Source of the DNA: Caloramator sp.
Lineage (GTDB): Bacteria > Bacillota > Clostridia > Clostridiales > Caloramatoraceae
Assembly: GCA_026416875.1 (NCBI GenBank)
Contig: JAOAEI010000012.1
Span: forward strand, 1 to 32,311
Reading direction: 5' to 3'
DNA length: 32,311 nucleotides
Part shown: piece by piece, positions 7,694 through 16,009 of the stretch
Numbering within the stretch: the first letter of the stretch is position 1
Layout: each line of letters opens with the position of its first letter
Notes under the pieces: model-generated
Told to the model about the DNA's origin: nothing
The model's database searches: none
The model's input: only the letters and a program-made list of their open reading frames with translations
Made by a program: the position numbers and the translations under genes

Positions 7694-9211
7694 ATGTCAC
7701 ACGGTCCAAATAAAGGCCAAAAGTTAACACTGGTATCATTAATTCTTATGATCTTTACTTCCGTGTATGGCTTTAACAACATTCCAAGATCCTTCTACAA
7801 AATGGGATACGCTGCTATTCCATGGTATATTCTTTCAGCTATAACATTCTTCGTTCCATTCGCTCTTATGATGGCAGAATTCGGTGCTGCCTTCAAGGAA
7901 GAAAAGGGCGGAATTTATTCATGGATGGAAAAGTCAGTAGGACCTAAGTTTGCATTCGTTGGAACCTTCATGTGGTATGCTTCATACATCATTTGGATGG
8001 TAAACGTATCATCAGGTATTTGGGTTCCACTTTCAAACGCTATTTTCGGTAAGGATACTACAAAGACTTGGGCATTCCTTGGTTTACAAGGACCAAAGCT
8101 CCTTGGTGTTCTAGGTATTTGCTGGATACTTTTCGTAACTTATCTATCATCAAAGGGACTTGAAAAGATTAAGAAGGTAACATCACTTGGTGGTTCAGCA
8201 GTTGCTGCATTAAACATATTACTCTGGGTAGGTGCTCTACTTGTTCTTATATTAAACAAGGGTCACCTTGCTGAACCAATAGTTGGACTTTCAACATTTA
8301 CTCAATCACCAAATCCAAAATATGCTGGAAACATTTTAGCTGGTCTTGCATTCGTAGTTTATGCGATCTTCGCATATGGTGGAATTGAAGTTGCAAGTGG
8401 TCTTGTTGACCAAACTGAAAATCCAGAAAAGACTCTACCAAAGGGAATTGCAATTTCAGCTGCAATTATTTCAGTTGGTTACTCATTAGGTATTTTCCTT
8501 GTTGGTATATTCACTAACTGGGCAAAGGTTATAAACGTTGATGGCGTTCACCTTGGAAACGCAAGCTACGTTATAATGGGCAACCTTGGATATCAAATAG
8601 GTATAGCAATGGGTGCTAGCGAAGCTACAGCTATTGCATTAGGTCAATGGATTGCAAGATTTATAGGACTTTCAGTATTCCTTTCAATAACAGGTGCATT
8701 CTTTACATTAACTTACGCACCACTTAAGCAGATGATCGAAGGAACTCCTGCAGAACTTTGGCCAGGAAGATTTGGCGAAGTTAAGGACGGAATGCCAAAG
8801 TTTGCTATGTGGGTTCAAGGAATTACAGTTGCTGTTATGATAGCACTTGTTTCCTTCGGTGGAGACTCAATGGCAAAATTCTTCGATATACTTGTTATGA
8901 TGACTAACGTTGGTATGACACTACCATATATGTTTATTTCATACGCATTCGCTCCATTTAAGAAGAACACTAACATTCATAAGCCATTCGAAGTATTCAA
9001 GAGCTACAACAGCGCATTATTCTGGACAGTAATCGTTACTCTTACAGTTGGTTTTGCTAACTTCTTTACAGTATTAGAACCAGCACTTCAAGGAGACAAA
9101 CTAACAACATTCTGGTCAGTAGCAGGACCAATCTTCTTCTCAATCGTTGCTCTTGCTATATATGGAAGATATGAAAAGAAGATAGCTCAAAAACAAGATA
9201 AGGTTGCTTAA
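7694..9211 (+). CDS. APC-superfamily amino acid permease/antiporter
   Basis: This 505-aa membrane protein has about twelve hydrophobic segments. It carries APC-family features: VYGFNNIPRSFYKMG near the first helix, MAEFGAAFKEEKGGIYSWME after the second, and FAYGGIEVASGLVDQTENP in the middle, resembling the glutamate/GABA-antiporter branch. It should move amino acids across the cytoplasmic membrane. The substrate is not readable; histidine uptake or glutamate exchange would suit the divergent hut operon. It has its own promoter, a strong ribosome site (GGGGAGG) and its own terminator. Codon choice differs from its neighbours, with many C-ending TTC, AAC and TAC codons, which suggests high expression. 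It appears intact. Confidence 0.85.
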   Translation: MSHGPNKGQKLTLVSLILMIFTSVYGFNNIPRSFYKMGYAAIPWYILSAITFFVPFALMMAEFGAAFKEEKGGIYSWMEKSVGPKFAFVGTFMWYASYIIWMVNVSSGIWVPLSNAIFGKDTTKTWAFLGLQGPKLLGVLGICWILFVTYLSSKGLEKIKKVTSLGGSAVAALNILLWVGALLVLILNKGHLAEPIVGLSTFTQSPNPKYAGNILAGLAFVVYAIFAYGGIEVASGLVDQTENPEKTLPKGIAISAAIISVGYSLGIFLVGIFTNWAKVINVDGVHLGNASYVIMGNLGYQIGIAMGASEATAIALGQWIARFIGLSVFLSITGAFFTLTYAPLKQMIEGTPAELWPGRFGEVKDGMPKFAMWVQGITVAVMIALVSFGGDSMAKFFDILVMMTNVGMTLPYMFISYAFAPFKKNTNIHKPFEVFKSYNSALFWTVIVTLTVGFANFFTVLEPALQGDKLTTFWSVAGPIFFSIVALAIYGRYEKKIAQKQDKVA

Positions 9212-9219
9212 TATAAGTT

Positions 9220-9247
9220 AAAAAGTCCGGCAATGCCGGACTTTTTT
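9220..9247 (+). terminator. Bidirectional intrinsic terminator
   Basis: AAAAAGTCCGGC, a 3-nt loop, then GCCGGACTTTTTT. The GC stem is flanked by A-run and T-run, so it can end both the permease (plus) and the SHOCT-like pair (minus). Confidence 0.92.
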
Positions 9248-9296
9248 ATTGGGGGATCCAAATGAATACATTCTAAGGAGAGGGGAGTTAAATTTA

Positions 9297-9668
9297 TCAC
9301 TCTTTCTTTTCATTTTCAGTTTCTGTTTTCAATTCGTCTTTTACAATATCTTCAGCCTTTTCTTTTTTGATTTCTTTATATGCTTTTTTAATTTTTCTTC
9401 CTAATATAAGCTCCTTTTTTCTTAAATATTCCTCCTCTGTTATCTCGCCAGTTACAAATCTTTTATTCAGCATTTCAAGAGCTAGATTGTTGTTAATCAT
9501 ATATCTTTTTACTAAAAAGTATATGATTAAGCCAGCAATAAGGATTAAAGCTACCACCGCTACAAATTCTATCCAGTGGAATCCAAAGCCTCTTTCTAAA
9601 AATCCTCCCTCAAATCCTCTTCCGTAAAATCCTGATCCGCCAGGAAAACCTTTAAAACCCTTATGCAT
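9297..9668 (-). CDS. Small membrane protein with SHOCT-like C-terminal domain
   Basis: This 123-aa protein has a Gly/Phe-rich N-terminus (residues 1-30), one membrane helix (about 33-55), a short helical hairpin EMLNKRFVTGEITEEEYLRK (about 65-84) that matches the SHOCT pattern, and a highly charged Lys/Glu tail. SHOCT domains are short oligomerisation-type modules at protein ends; no specific function is known to me for this one. The start ATG has GAGGTGATGAT upstream and lies 4 nt after the stop of the upstream SHOCT-like gene, so the two are co-translated. It ends at the shared bidirectional terminator. Confidence 0.75.
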   Translation of the reverse strand: MHKGFKGFPGGSGFYGRGFEGGFLERGFGFHWIEFVAVVALILIAGLIIYFLVKRYMINNNLALEMLNKRFVTGEITEEEYLRKKELILGRKIKKAYKEIKKEKAEDIVKDELKTETENEKKE

Positions 9669-9672
9669 ATCA

Positions 9673-9840
9673 TCACCTCATTTTATTTAATAATCTTTTC
9701 TTGATTATGTAATCCTCTTCGTTTATCTCTCCATTAACAAGCATTATATCGAGCCTTTCTTCTGCTGGAGAGTATCTTGAAAAGGACACTTTACAGAAAT
9801 AAACTATTGCTATTATAAGCAAAAGATCTAAAAGAAACAT
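9673..9840 (-). CDS. Very short membrane-anchored SHOCT-like protein
   Basis: This is a 55-aa protein with an N-terminal hydrophobic helix (MFLLDLLLIIAIVYF) and a C-terminal SHOCT-like hairpin (RLDIMLVNGEINEEDYIIKK). The frame is open upstream, but AAAGGAG lies inside that extension, 8 nt before the ATG at 9840, so 9840 is taken as the start. It overlaps nothing and is followed 4 nt later by the larger SHOCT-like gene. Function unknown. Confidence 0.65.
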   Translation of the reverse strand: MFLLDLLLIIAIVYFCKVSFSRYSPAEERLDIMLVNGEINEEDYIIKKRLLNKMR

Positions 9841-9932
9841 TTTCATCACTCCTTTCATCTTTCTTGAATATATTTTAAAACCTTAATGTGTCAATTCTGT
9901 GGCAATAATTATGAATAAATTGAAAACAAAAA

Positions 9933-9960
9933 AGCACTTAGGCTCAGCCTAAATGCTCTT
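9933..9960. repeat. 28-bp palindromic repeat, left copy
   Basis: AGCACTTAGGCT, one loop base (C), then AGCCTAAATGCTCTT. It matches the copy at 10709-10736 in 27 of 28 positions, the loop base being the only difference. It lies between divergently transcribed genes, so no upstream transcript needs a terminator here. Confidence 0.85.
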
Positions 9961-9977
9961 TAAACAAAACAATAATG

Positions 9978-10006
9978 TAGACAATTGAGTGACAAATGTA
10001 TATAAT
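9978..10006 (+). promoter_or_regulatory. Promoter of the toxin-antitoxin operon
   Basis: TAGACA (9978-9983), a 17-bp spacer and a consensus TATAAT (10001-10006). The -10 box lies inside the longest open frame from 9989, which argues for the downstream start at 10037. Confidence 0.6.
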
Positions 10007-10036
10007 ATTTATAAACAATCCATAGGAGGTATAACG

Positions 10037-10324
10037 ATGAATTTTTATAGTGTAAGGGATCTTAGGACACACCCCAAAGAAATATGGAAAAAACTTTCAG
10101 AAACAAGGGAAATTATTATAACCAACAATGGAAAGCCAACTGCTTTAATGATAGAAGTTGATGAGGAAAACGTTGAGGATATTTTAAATAGCTTAAGACA
10201 AGCAATGACTATGAGGGCGTTAAATAAAATTCGAATGCAAGCAAAGGAAGCAGGACTAGATAAAATGAGCATCGAAGAAATAGAAGAAGAAATAAAAGCG
10301 GCACGTAAGGAGAGAAAAAGATGA
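10037..10324 (+). CDS. Phd/YefM-family antitoxin
   Basis: This 95-aa protein has the Phd/YefM fold near its N-terminus (FYSVRDLRTHPKEIWKKL, then IIITNNGKPTALMIEV), followed by a helical, charged C-terminal region (residues 50-95) of the kind that binds and neutralises a toxin. The ATG at 10037 has AGGAGG 7 nt upstream; an earlier GTG at 9989 would put the promoter -10 box inside the gene and is rejected. It overlaps the PIN toxin by 4 nt (ATGA), the usual arrangement for coupled translation. Antitoxins of this family normally repress their own operon by binding at the promoter. Confidence 0.88.
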   Translation: MNFYSVRDLRTHPKEIWKKLSETREIIITNNGKPTALMIEVDEENVEDILNSLRQAMTMRALNKIRMQAKEAGLDKMSIEEIEEEIKAARKERKR

Positions 10325-10722
10325 TTAGAGCAGTGATAGACACTAATGTTCTGGTTTCAGCATTATTAACATCCAATGGTGCCCCTGCCAAAGTGTTAAA
10401 TCATGTAATTTTAGGTAATGTGGTGGTTTGCTACGACAGCAACATTATGTCTGAATACAGGGAAGTTTTAGCACGCCCTAAATTTAATTTTGATCAAAAA
10501 CTTGTAAAAAGAATTATTGATTTTATTGAATTAAAGGGTATATCAATTATCCCACAGCCATTATCAGTAGAATTTGAAGATGAGGATGATAAAATTTTTT
10601 ATGAAGTTGCAATGTCAGCAGATGCAAATTTAGTTACGGGTAACAAAAAACATTTTCCTAACAATACTATTGTAGTAACGCCTCAAGAATTTTTAAATAT
10701 AATTGAAGAGCACTTAGGCTGA
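10321..10722 (+). CDS. PIN-domain toxin (putative ribonuclease)
   Basis: This 133-aa protein is of the PIN family found in toxin-antitoxin pairs. The acidic metal-binding residues are visible: D7 in AVIDTNVLVSALL, E45 in MSEYREVL, D90 in EDEDDKIFYEVA and D101 in SADANLVTGN. Members cleave RNA with Mg2+ or Mn2+. All four acidic positions are present, so it is probably active. Its last codons (…LG stop) lie within the right copy of the 28-bp palindrome, which also forms its terminator. Confidence 0.88.
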   Translation: MIRAVIDTNVLVSALLTSNGAPAKVLNHVILGNVVVCYDSNIMSEYREVLARPKFNFDQKLVKRIIDFIELKGISIIPQPLSVEFEDEDDKIFYEVAMSADANLVTGNKKHFPNNTIVVTPQEFLNIIEEHLG

Positions 10723-10736
10723 GCCTAAATGCTCTT
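10709..10736. repeat. 28-bp palindromic repeat, right copy; bidirectional terminator
   Basis: AGCACTTAGGCT, loop base G, then AGCCTAAATGCTCTT, followed by TTAT. It overlaps the toxin stop codon and ends exactly at the stop codon of the convergent adenine deaminase gene (10737). It can act as an intrinsic terminator for the toxin operon and as a hairpin for the purine run. Confidence 0.85.
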
Positions 10737-12443
10737 TTATACTTCAAATGTAAAATTAATTACATTAAATAATCCCATATCGGTCAGTTTCAGCTCTGGA
10801 ATTACAGGCAGGGCTAAAAAGGCAAGGGTCATCACTGGGTCAAAATCCCTTGAAACGTTAAGCCTTTCGTAGGATATTTTTATTATCTCCGATAATTTAT
10901 GGTTGACAGTTTCTATATCCTCATCGCTCATAAGCCCTGCGATTGGAAGGGAAAGTGTCGATAAAACTTTTCCATTTGAAACTACAGTCACTCCACCCTT
11001 TACCCTTTGAATTTCAAGGGCTGCAGCTGTCATATCCTTATCGTTATCGCCAATTATAATCAAATTATGGGAATCATGGGCTATAGTTGTTGCGATTGCA
11101 CCACCTTTTAGACCAAATCCTTCAACGATGCCAAGACCTACATTGCCTGTTCCCTTATGCCTTTCAATCACAGCAAGTTTTAAAAGACCTTCATTGTCTT
11201 CGCATCTAAACTCACTATCCCTTAGAACAACCTTCTTTTTAACCTTTTTTGTCACAAGGCTAAAGGGTAACAGCCTGATTATATTTGCAACATCTTCCTT
11301 GAGCCTTAACCTAAACATATCTTCATTAATATCCTTTATGTTTATCCTGTTTAAAACTCTTTCGTCTACAACCTTTTTAACATCAAATAACGCCCTTCCA
11401 TCCTTTGCAACAAGCTTTCCCTTTTTAAATACCATCCTAGGTTCAAAGGATTCAAGATCCTTAAATAAAACTATATCAGCATCATATCCAATAGCTATAG
11501 CTCCCTTTCCCTTAAGGCCATAGCATTCGGCTGCATTTAATGTAGCCATAGTAATTGCTGAAATCGGGTCTAAACCATTTTTAACTGCAACCTTAAGATT
11601 ATTATTAATATGTCCATCTTTAATTATATCTTCAGGATGCCTATCGTCGGTGCAGAAAAGGCATCTTCTTAAATTGTATGGATTTACAGCCTTTATAAGT
11701 TCAGAAAGGTTTCTTGCAGCAGATCCTTCCCTTATTAAAATATACATTCCAAGCCTTAATCTATCTAAAAGCTCCTTTATAGTTGAGCATTCGTGTTCTG
11801 TTTTTACGCCAGCTGCAACATAGGCTGAAAGATCCTTATCTTCAATGGAAGGTCCGTGTCCATCGATTATTTTACCCTTTGAGGCTTTTATCTTTTTAAG
11901 GGCTTTTTCACTGCAGTTAATTACAGAAGGATAATCCATAAGTTCACCAAGTCCTAATATCCTTTCATTATCGATAAGCTCTTTTATATCCTCATCTGAA
12001 AGGATAGCCCCAGAGGTTTCAAATTCGGTTGCCGGAACACATGATGGGAACATTAAGAATACATCTAAAGGCAAATCTTCACTTGCCTTTAGCATATAAT
12101 TTATTCCATTTACTCCGCAGACATTGGCAATCTCGTGGGGATCCGCAATTATGCAGGTAGTGCCTTTTGGGACAACTGCCTTTGCAAATTCACCTGGGGT
12201 TACAAGGGATGATTCTATATGAACATGCCCGTCAATTAAACCTGGCGATGCATAAAGCTCTTTTCCGTCGATTTCTTCTTTTCCATCATATTTCCCTATT
12301 CCTACAATTTCTCCATCTTCAATTGCAATATCACCTTCTATAATCTCATGGGAAAATACGTTTACTATTTTTAAGTTCTTTAAAACCAGCTCTGCCCTTT
12401 CCTTTCCCTTTGCTATTTCTATCCTTCTTTTTAAATCTAACAT
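10737..12443 (-). CDS. ade: Adenine deaminase family protein (copy 1)
   Basis: This 568-aa amidohydrolase is of normal length for bacterial Ade. Motifs are GLIDGHVHIESSLV, ADPHEIANVCG and LFCTDDRHPEDI; the C-terminal part has GGAIATTIAHDSHNLIIIG, as in Fe/Mn adenine deaminases (adenine -> hypoxanthine + NH3). It is the last gene of the minus-strand purine run, 4 nt after the end of the broken xdh large subunit. Start is ATG 12443 (or the adjacent TTG 12446), with GGGTGAT upstream. A paralogue lies at 18729-20537. With two Ade copies and one SsnA-like deaminase, one of them may instead deaminate 4-aminoimidazole; the sequence does not decide which. Confidence 0.88.
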   Translation of the reverse strand: MLDLKRRIEIAKGKERAELVLKNLKIVNVFSHEIIEGDIAIEDGEIVGIGKYDGKEEIDGKELYASPGLIDGHVHIESSLVTPGEFAKAVVPKGTTCIIADPHEIANVCGVNGINYMLKASEDLPLDVFLMFPSCVPATEFETSGAILSDEDIKELIDNERILGLGELMDYPSVINCSEKALKKIKASKGKIIDGHGPSIEDKDLSAYVAAGVKTEHECSTIKELLDRLRLGMYILIREGSAARNLSELIKAVNPYNLRRCLFCTDDRHPEDIIKDGHINNNLKVAVKNGLDPISAITMATLNAAECYGLKGKGAIAIGYDADIVLFKDLESFEPRMVFKKGKLVAKDGRALFDVKKVVDERVLNRINIKDINEDMFRLRLKEDVANIIRLLPFSLVTKKVKKKVVLRDSEFRCEDNEGLLKLAVIERHKGTGNVGLGIVEGFGLKGGAIATTIAHDSHNLIIIGDNDKDMTAAALEIQRVKGGVTVVSNGKVLSTLSLPIAGLMSDEDIETVNHKLSEIIKISYERLNVSRDFDPVMTLAFLALPVIPELKLTDMGLFNVINFTFEV

Positions 12444-12447
12444 CAAA

Positions 12448-14672
12448 TCACCCTTTACTATTAAGTGCTAATAATACCCTCTCAGGGGTTACAGGGATCT
12501 CATAAAATCTTACTCCAATAGCATCATATATAGCATTTAAAATCGCTGGTGCAACAGGAATCATAACAGGCTCACCAATTCCCTTTGCACCAAAGTGTGC
12601 TGTATCCTAAGGGTATTCTATAAGAACCTTTTCAATTTCTGGAATATCTAATGATGTTGGAATAATAGACTTTTCAAAGCTTCCATTTGTCATTCTGCCC
12701 TCCTTAAGTCCTATATCCTCCATGAGGGCATATCCAACTCCCATAGCAAAGCCTCCATCTATCTGCCCCTCCACAAGGGTTGGGTTCACTGCTCTGCCTA
12801 CATCCAAAACATGCTTTGCCCTTAAAATTTTAACTTCTCCAGTTTCAGTATCCACCTCAACCTCTACTGCACAGGATGCAAAGGTATACGGCCAATAGGG
12901 AGCCCCCTGTCCGTTTTCATCCATCTGTGTTGTTTGGGCTGTAAATATTCCTTCTGCCTTTAGCTCTTTATTATTTTCAGCAATTTCCTTTAAACTTACA
13001 TTCCTTGATGGATATGATTTAACATGAATTAGTCCATCCTTTATATGCAAACCTACTTTAGTATTAACCCCTAATAACTTAACTGCTTCATCTAAAATCT
13101 TTTCTCTCAGGTTTTCGCAGGCAATTTTTACTGCATTTCCAGTGTTATAGGTTTGTCTTGAAGCAGCTGCAGTTCCTGCATCTGGTGTTTTGGATGTATC
13201 TTCATTTATCAATACTATATCTTTATCTGAAAGTCCTAAGGTCTCTGCAGCAATTTGGACCATCACAGTTTTTGCCCCTTGACCTACCTCTGTTGCACCA
13301 ACGGATATTTCAACCTTACCATCCTTTAATAGCCTTGCATATGCCCTTGAAACATCTGGGAATCCATTGCCATAACCTGTTCCATAAAATATACATGCAA
13401 TGCCCTTTCCTCTTTTTTTCAAGATATCACCACCTAAAAGGACTTTAATTCTTCAATACATCTTTCAAGAGGAATAAAACCTTCAAGAATTTGCCCTGTA
13501 GAAGTTTCAGAGCCTTCCCTAAAACAATTTTTAAGCCTTATCTCAATGGGCGTTAACCCCAATTTTTCCGCTAAGATATCTATCTGCTGTTCGTAGGCAA
13601 TAGGAACCTGCGTTGCACCAAATCCCCTCATTGCACCTGTAAAGGGGTTATTAGTATATACTGCAAAGCTGTCTACCTTTACGTTTGGGATGTAATATGG
13701 GCCTGTTGCATGAACAGCTGCCTTTCTTAAAACATTCATAGCCCAGGAAGCATATGCACCAGAATCCCCTATTATTTTAGCCTCTAGAGCTAAAAGGGTT
13801 CCATCCTTTAGCGCTCCTGTTTTATAATACATCTTCATCGCATGCCTTTTTGAATGGGCAAGGAAGGATTCTTCCCTTGAATAAATTGTTTTAACAGGCC
13901 TTTTCAAAGTTAAAGCTGCTATAGCAAGGTGAATTTGAACTGTTATATCCTCTCTTCCTCCAAAGGCACCTCCAACCGCTGGAGTTAGTACTCTTACCAT
14001 ATCTTTATTAACTCCTAAACTTTCAGCTATCTCTTCTTGATCAAAATGGGGATATTGAGTTGATGCAATAACAACTACTCTACCATCCTCATCCAAATAA
14101 GCCACTCCAGCCTCAGGTTGCAAAAAAGCATGGTCAACCATTGGGACCTTATATACGTTTTCAACTATAACGTCGCATTCTAAAAAGGCCCTTTCTACAT
14201 CTCCACGCCTTATTTTAAAATGATAAAATACATTATCCCTATCGTGGACCTTTGGGCTTTCTTCCTTCATTGCCTCCTCAGGGTCAAAAACGGCAGGAAT
14301 TTCTTCATATTCGACTTTTACAAAGTTTTTGGCGTATTCTGCTATCTCTTTAGTCTCTGCAACTATAAAAGCTATAGGATCCCCTATTCTCCTTACCTTT
14401 TTACTTGCAAAAACCTCATGATCCTTCAAAACCACACCGTGATGATTTTTACCTGGAACATCCTTATACGTAAATACCTTAATAACACCATCGATCTTTT
14501 CTGCCTCTTTTGTATCAACCTTTATATATGCGTGGGGCCTTGTTGATCTTATTGTAACTCCAAAGGCCATGTTTTCTAAATAGATATCCTGTGGATATAC
14601 TGCAGTCCCATCAACTTTATCCTTAGCATCAATTTTTTTAATGCTTTTTCCTACTATTTTAAGCTCATTCAC
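12448..14672 (-). pseudogene. xdhA: Xanthine dehydrogenase, molybdopterin-binding large subunit, disrupted
   Basis: This would be a subunit of about 740 aa for oxidising hypoxanthine to xanthine. Conserved cofactor segments remain: FGGREDITVQIHLAIA, GAMRGFGATQVP and EVGQGAKTVMVQIAAE. Two lesions are seen. (i) The frame ends in KSF-TAG at 13434 and resumes in another frame at about 13430; one extra T in the TTTT run would restore ...KSFLGGDILKKRGKG. (ii) An in-frame TAG at 12607 splits IEYP from DTAHFGAKGIGEP and the remaining 50 or so codons to the TGA at 12448. The Glu of GIGEP, catalytic in this family, lies after the TAG. The start GTG at 14672 overlaps the 2Fe-2S gene's end. Alternatives are sequencing errors, or a split gene at the first break, where AGGTGGTGAT precedes a TTG at 13422. 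Confidence 0.75.
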
Positions 14673-15138
14673 TATCCCCACCCCTTTTAATTGAGGCTGC
14701 TTTTTTAATGGCACTTACAATCTTATTGTATCCTGTGCATCTGCATAGATTCCCAGAGATTGCCTCCCTTATTTCTTCCTCATTAGGATTTAAATTTTTA
14801 TCAAGAAGGCTCTTTGCTGCAAGCACCATCCCTGGCGTGCAAAATCCACACTGAACCGCTCCTTCTTCTATAAAGGAATTTTTAATAATTTCATCCTCTA
14901 TTCCTTCTATTGTGATTATCCTGCATTTATCTGCCTGGAAAGCAAGGACAAGGCAGGAATTTACTATTTCCCCGTCCATTATAACTGTGCAAGCACCGCA
15001 CTCTCCTTCTCCGCAGCCTTCCTTTGTCCCTGTAAGATGAAGTTTATCCCTTAAAAGATCTATAAGTCTTAAATTTTCTTCAACTTCAAGGCAGTAGTCT
15101 TTTCCATTTATATTAACATCAATTTTTTTCAAATTCAT
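14665..15138 (-). CDS. Xanthine dehydrogenase 2Fe-2S subunit
   Basis: This 157-aa protein carries two [2Fe-2S] clusters: the plant-ferredoxin-type motif GCGEGECGACTV (residues 42-53) with a later Cys (NSCLV, about 62), and the C-terminal helical-domain motifs QCGFCTPGM (about 97) and GNLCRCTGY (about 130). It carries electrons between the molybdenum and FAD subunits. It overlaps the FAD gene by 20 nt and the large-subunit start by 8 nt, so all three subunits are coupled. It is intact although the large subunit is not. Confidence 0.93.
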   Translation of the reverse strand: MNLKKIDVNINGKDYCLEVEENLRLIDLLRDKLHLTGTKEGCGEGECGACTVIMDGEIVNSCLVLAFQADKCRIITIEGIEDEIIKNSFIEEGAVQCGFCTPGMVLAAKSLLDKNLNPNEEEIREAISGNLCRCTGYNKIVSAIKKAASIKRGGDSE

Positions 15139-15997
15139 TCACCCCTTTACAAAGATAAAGGGCATTTAAAAGGGCCTTTTTAAATACACCCTTTGCTGCA
15201 ATGCTCTTAAACTTTGCCGTCTGTCTTCCCTTTAATCTTTCGAATATGATCCTTTCTAAGAGAGATTCAGCTTCCTTTAACGTATCTTCATTAATGATTC
15301 TTCCTGTAAGATATTCTTCAAGTTCGTATTCCCTCATGGGAAATCTTCCTATTGCACCGCTGGCAATTCTAATTATTTCAATTCTATTCATTTCGTCGAT
15401 TTCTAAAAACACAGCAAAACTCAATCTTGAGATTGCAAGGGCTCTTCTAAGTCCTAATTTATAAAAACCAAGCCCCTGATTTTTTAAAAGGTTCTTAAAC
15501 TTAATCCTTGTTAAAATTTCATCCTCTCCTAGGTCAACTCTTCCCTTGTCTTTGAAAAAGTCTTTAAGATAAACTTCTCTTTTTCTACCTTTTCTTTCTA
15601 AAACCAAAATGCTGTCGAGGGCAAGTAGCGGCGGAACAGTATCTGCAGCTGGTGAGGCATTGCATATATTTCCTCCTACTGTTCCTCTATTTCTTATTTG
15701 TGGAGAACCTACGCTTTTTGCAGCATCCTTAAGTCCCTTTAGGTTTTTATTTAAGAGAATGCATTCACTAATCTTAGTAAAGGTTGTTGCAGAACCTATG
15801 TCGATATATTCTAAAGTTTCTCTAATTCCTTTAAGTTCTTGAATAGTGCTTATATCTAAAATTACCTTTGGATTTTCCTCACCTTTTCTTATTTTGATAA
15901 TAAGGTCCGTCCCACCGGCAATTATTTTTGCATCATTTTTATATTTGTATTTATATTCTAGCACCTCTTCTAAGCTTTTAGGTTTTATAGCTTCCAT
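15119..15997 (-). CDS. Xanthine dehydrogenase FAD-binding subunit
   Basis: This 292-aa protein is of the CoxM/XdhB family. FAD-binding segments are IIAGGTDLIIKIRKGE near residue 25, GSATTFTKI near 68 and IRNRGTVGGNICNASPAAD near 100. It passes electrons from the iron-sulfur subunit to NAD+ or another acceptor. It starts at an ATG with GGGGGATAAC upstream, 12 nt after the deaminase gene (16010-17332), and runs into the 2Fe-2S gene. Intact. The trio is the usual three-subunit clostridial layout, here in the order FAD, FeS, Mo. Confidence 0.92.
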   Translation of the reverse strand: MEAIKPKSLEEVLEYKYKYKNDAKIIAGGTDLIIKIRKGEENPKVILDISTIQELKGIRETLEYIDIGSATTFTKISECILLNKNLKGLKDAAKSVGSPQIRNRGTVGGNICNASPAADTVPPLLALDSILVLERKGRKREVYLKDFFKDKGRVDLGEDEILTRIKFKNLLKNQGLGFYKLGLRRALAISRLSFAVFLEIDEMNRIEIIRIASGAIGRFPMREYELEEYLTGRIINEDTLKEAESLLERIIFERLKGRQTAKFKSIAAKGVFKKALLNALYLCKGVNEFEKN

Positions 15998-16009
15998 AAC
16001 GTTATCCCC

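Noticed and set aside
9989-10036. Upstream GTG start for the antitoxin
   Set aside because: The promoter -10 box (10001-10006) lies inside it and the AGGAGG at 10024 points to the ATG at 10037.
9933-10736. CRISPR array from the repeated 28-bp element
   Set aside because: Only two copies, about 750 bp apart, enclosing protein-coding genes; no spacers and no cas genes.
12607-13422. Reading the internal TAG as pyrrolysine, or a TGA as selenocysteine, in the xanthine dehydrogenase large subunit
   Set aside because: A frameshift is also present in the same gene, no Pyl or Sec insertion signal is visible, and one base change (for example GAG to TAG) explains the stop.
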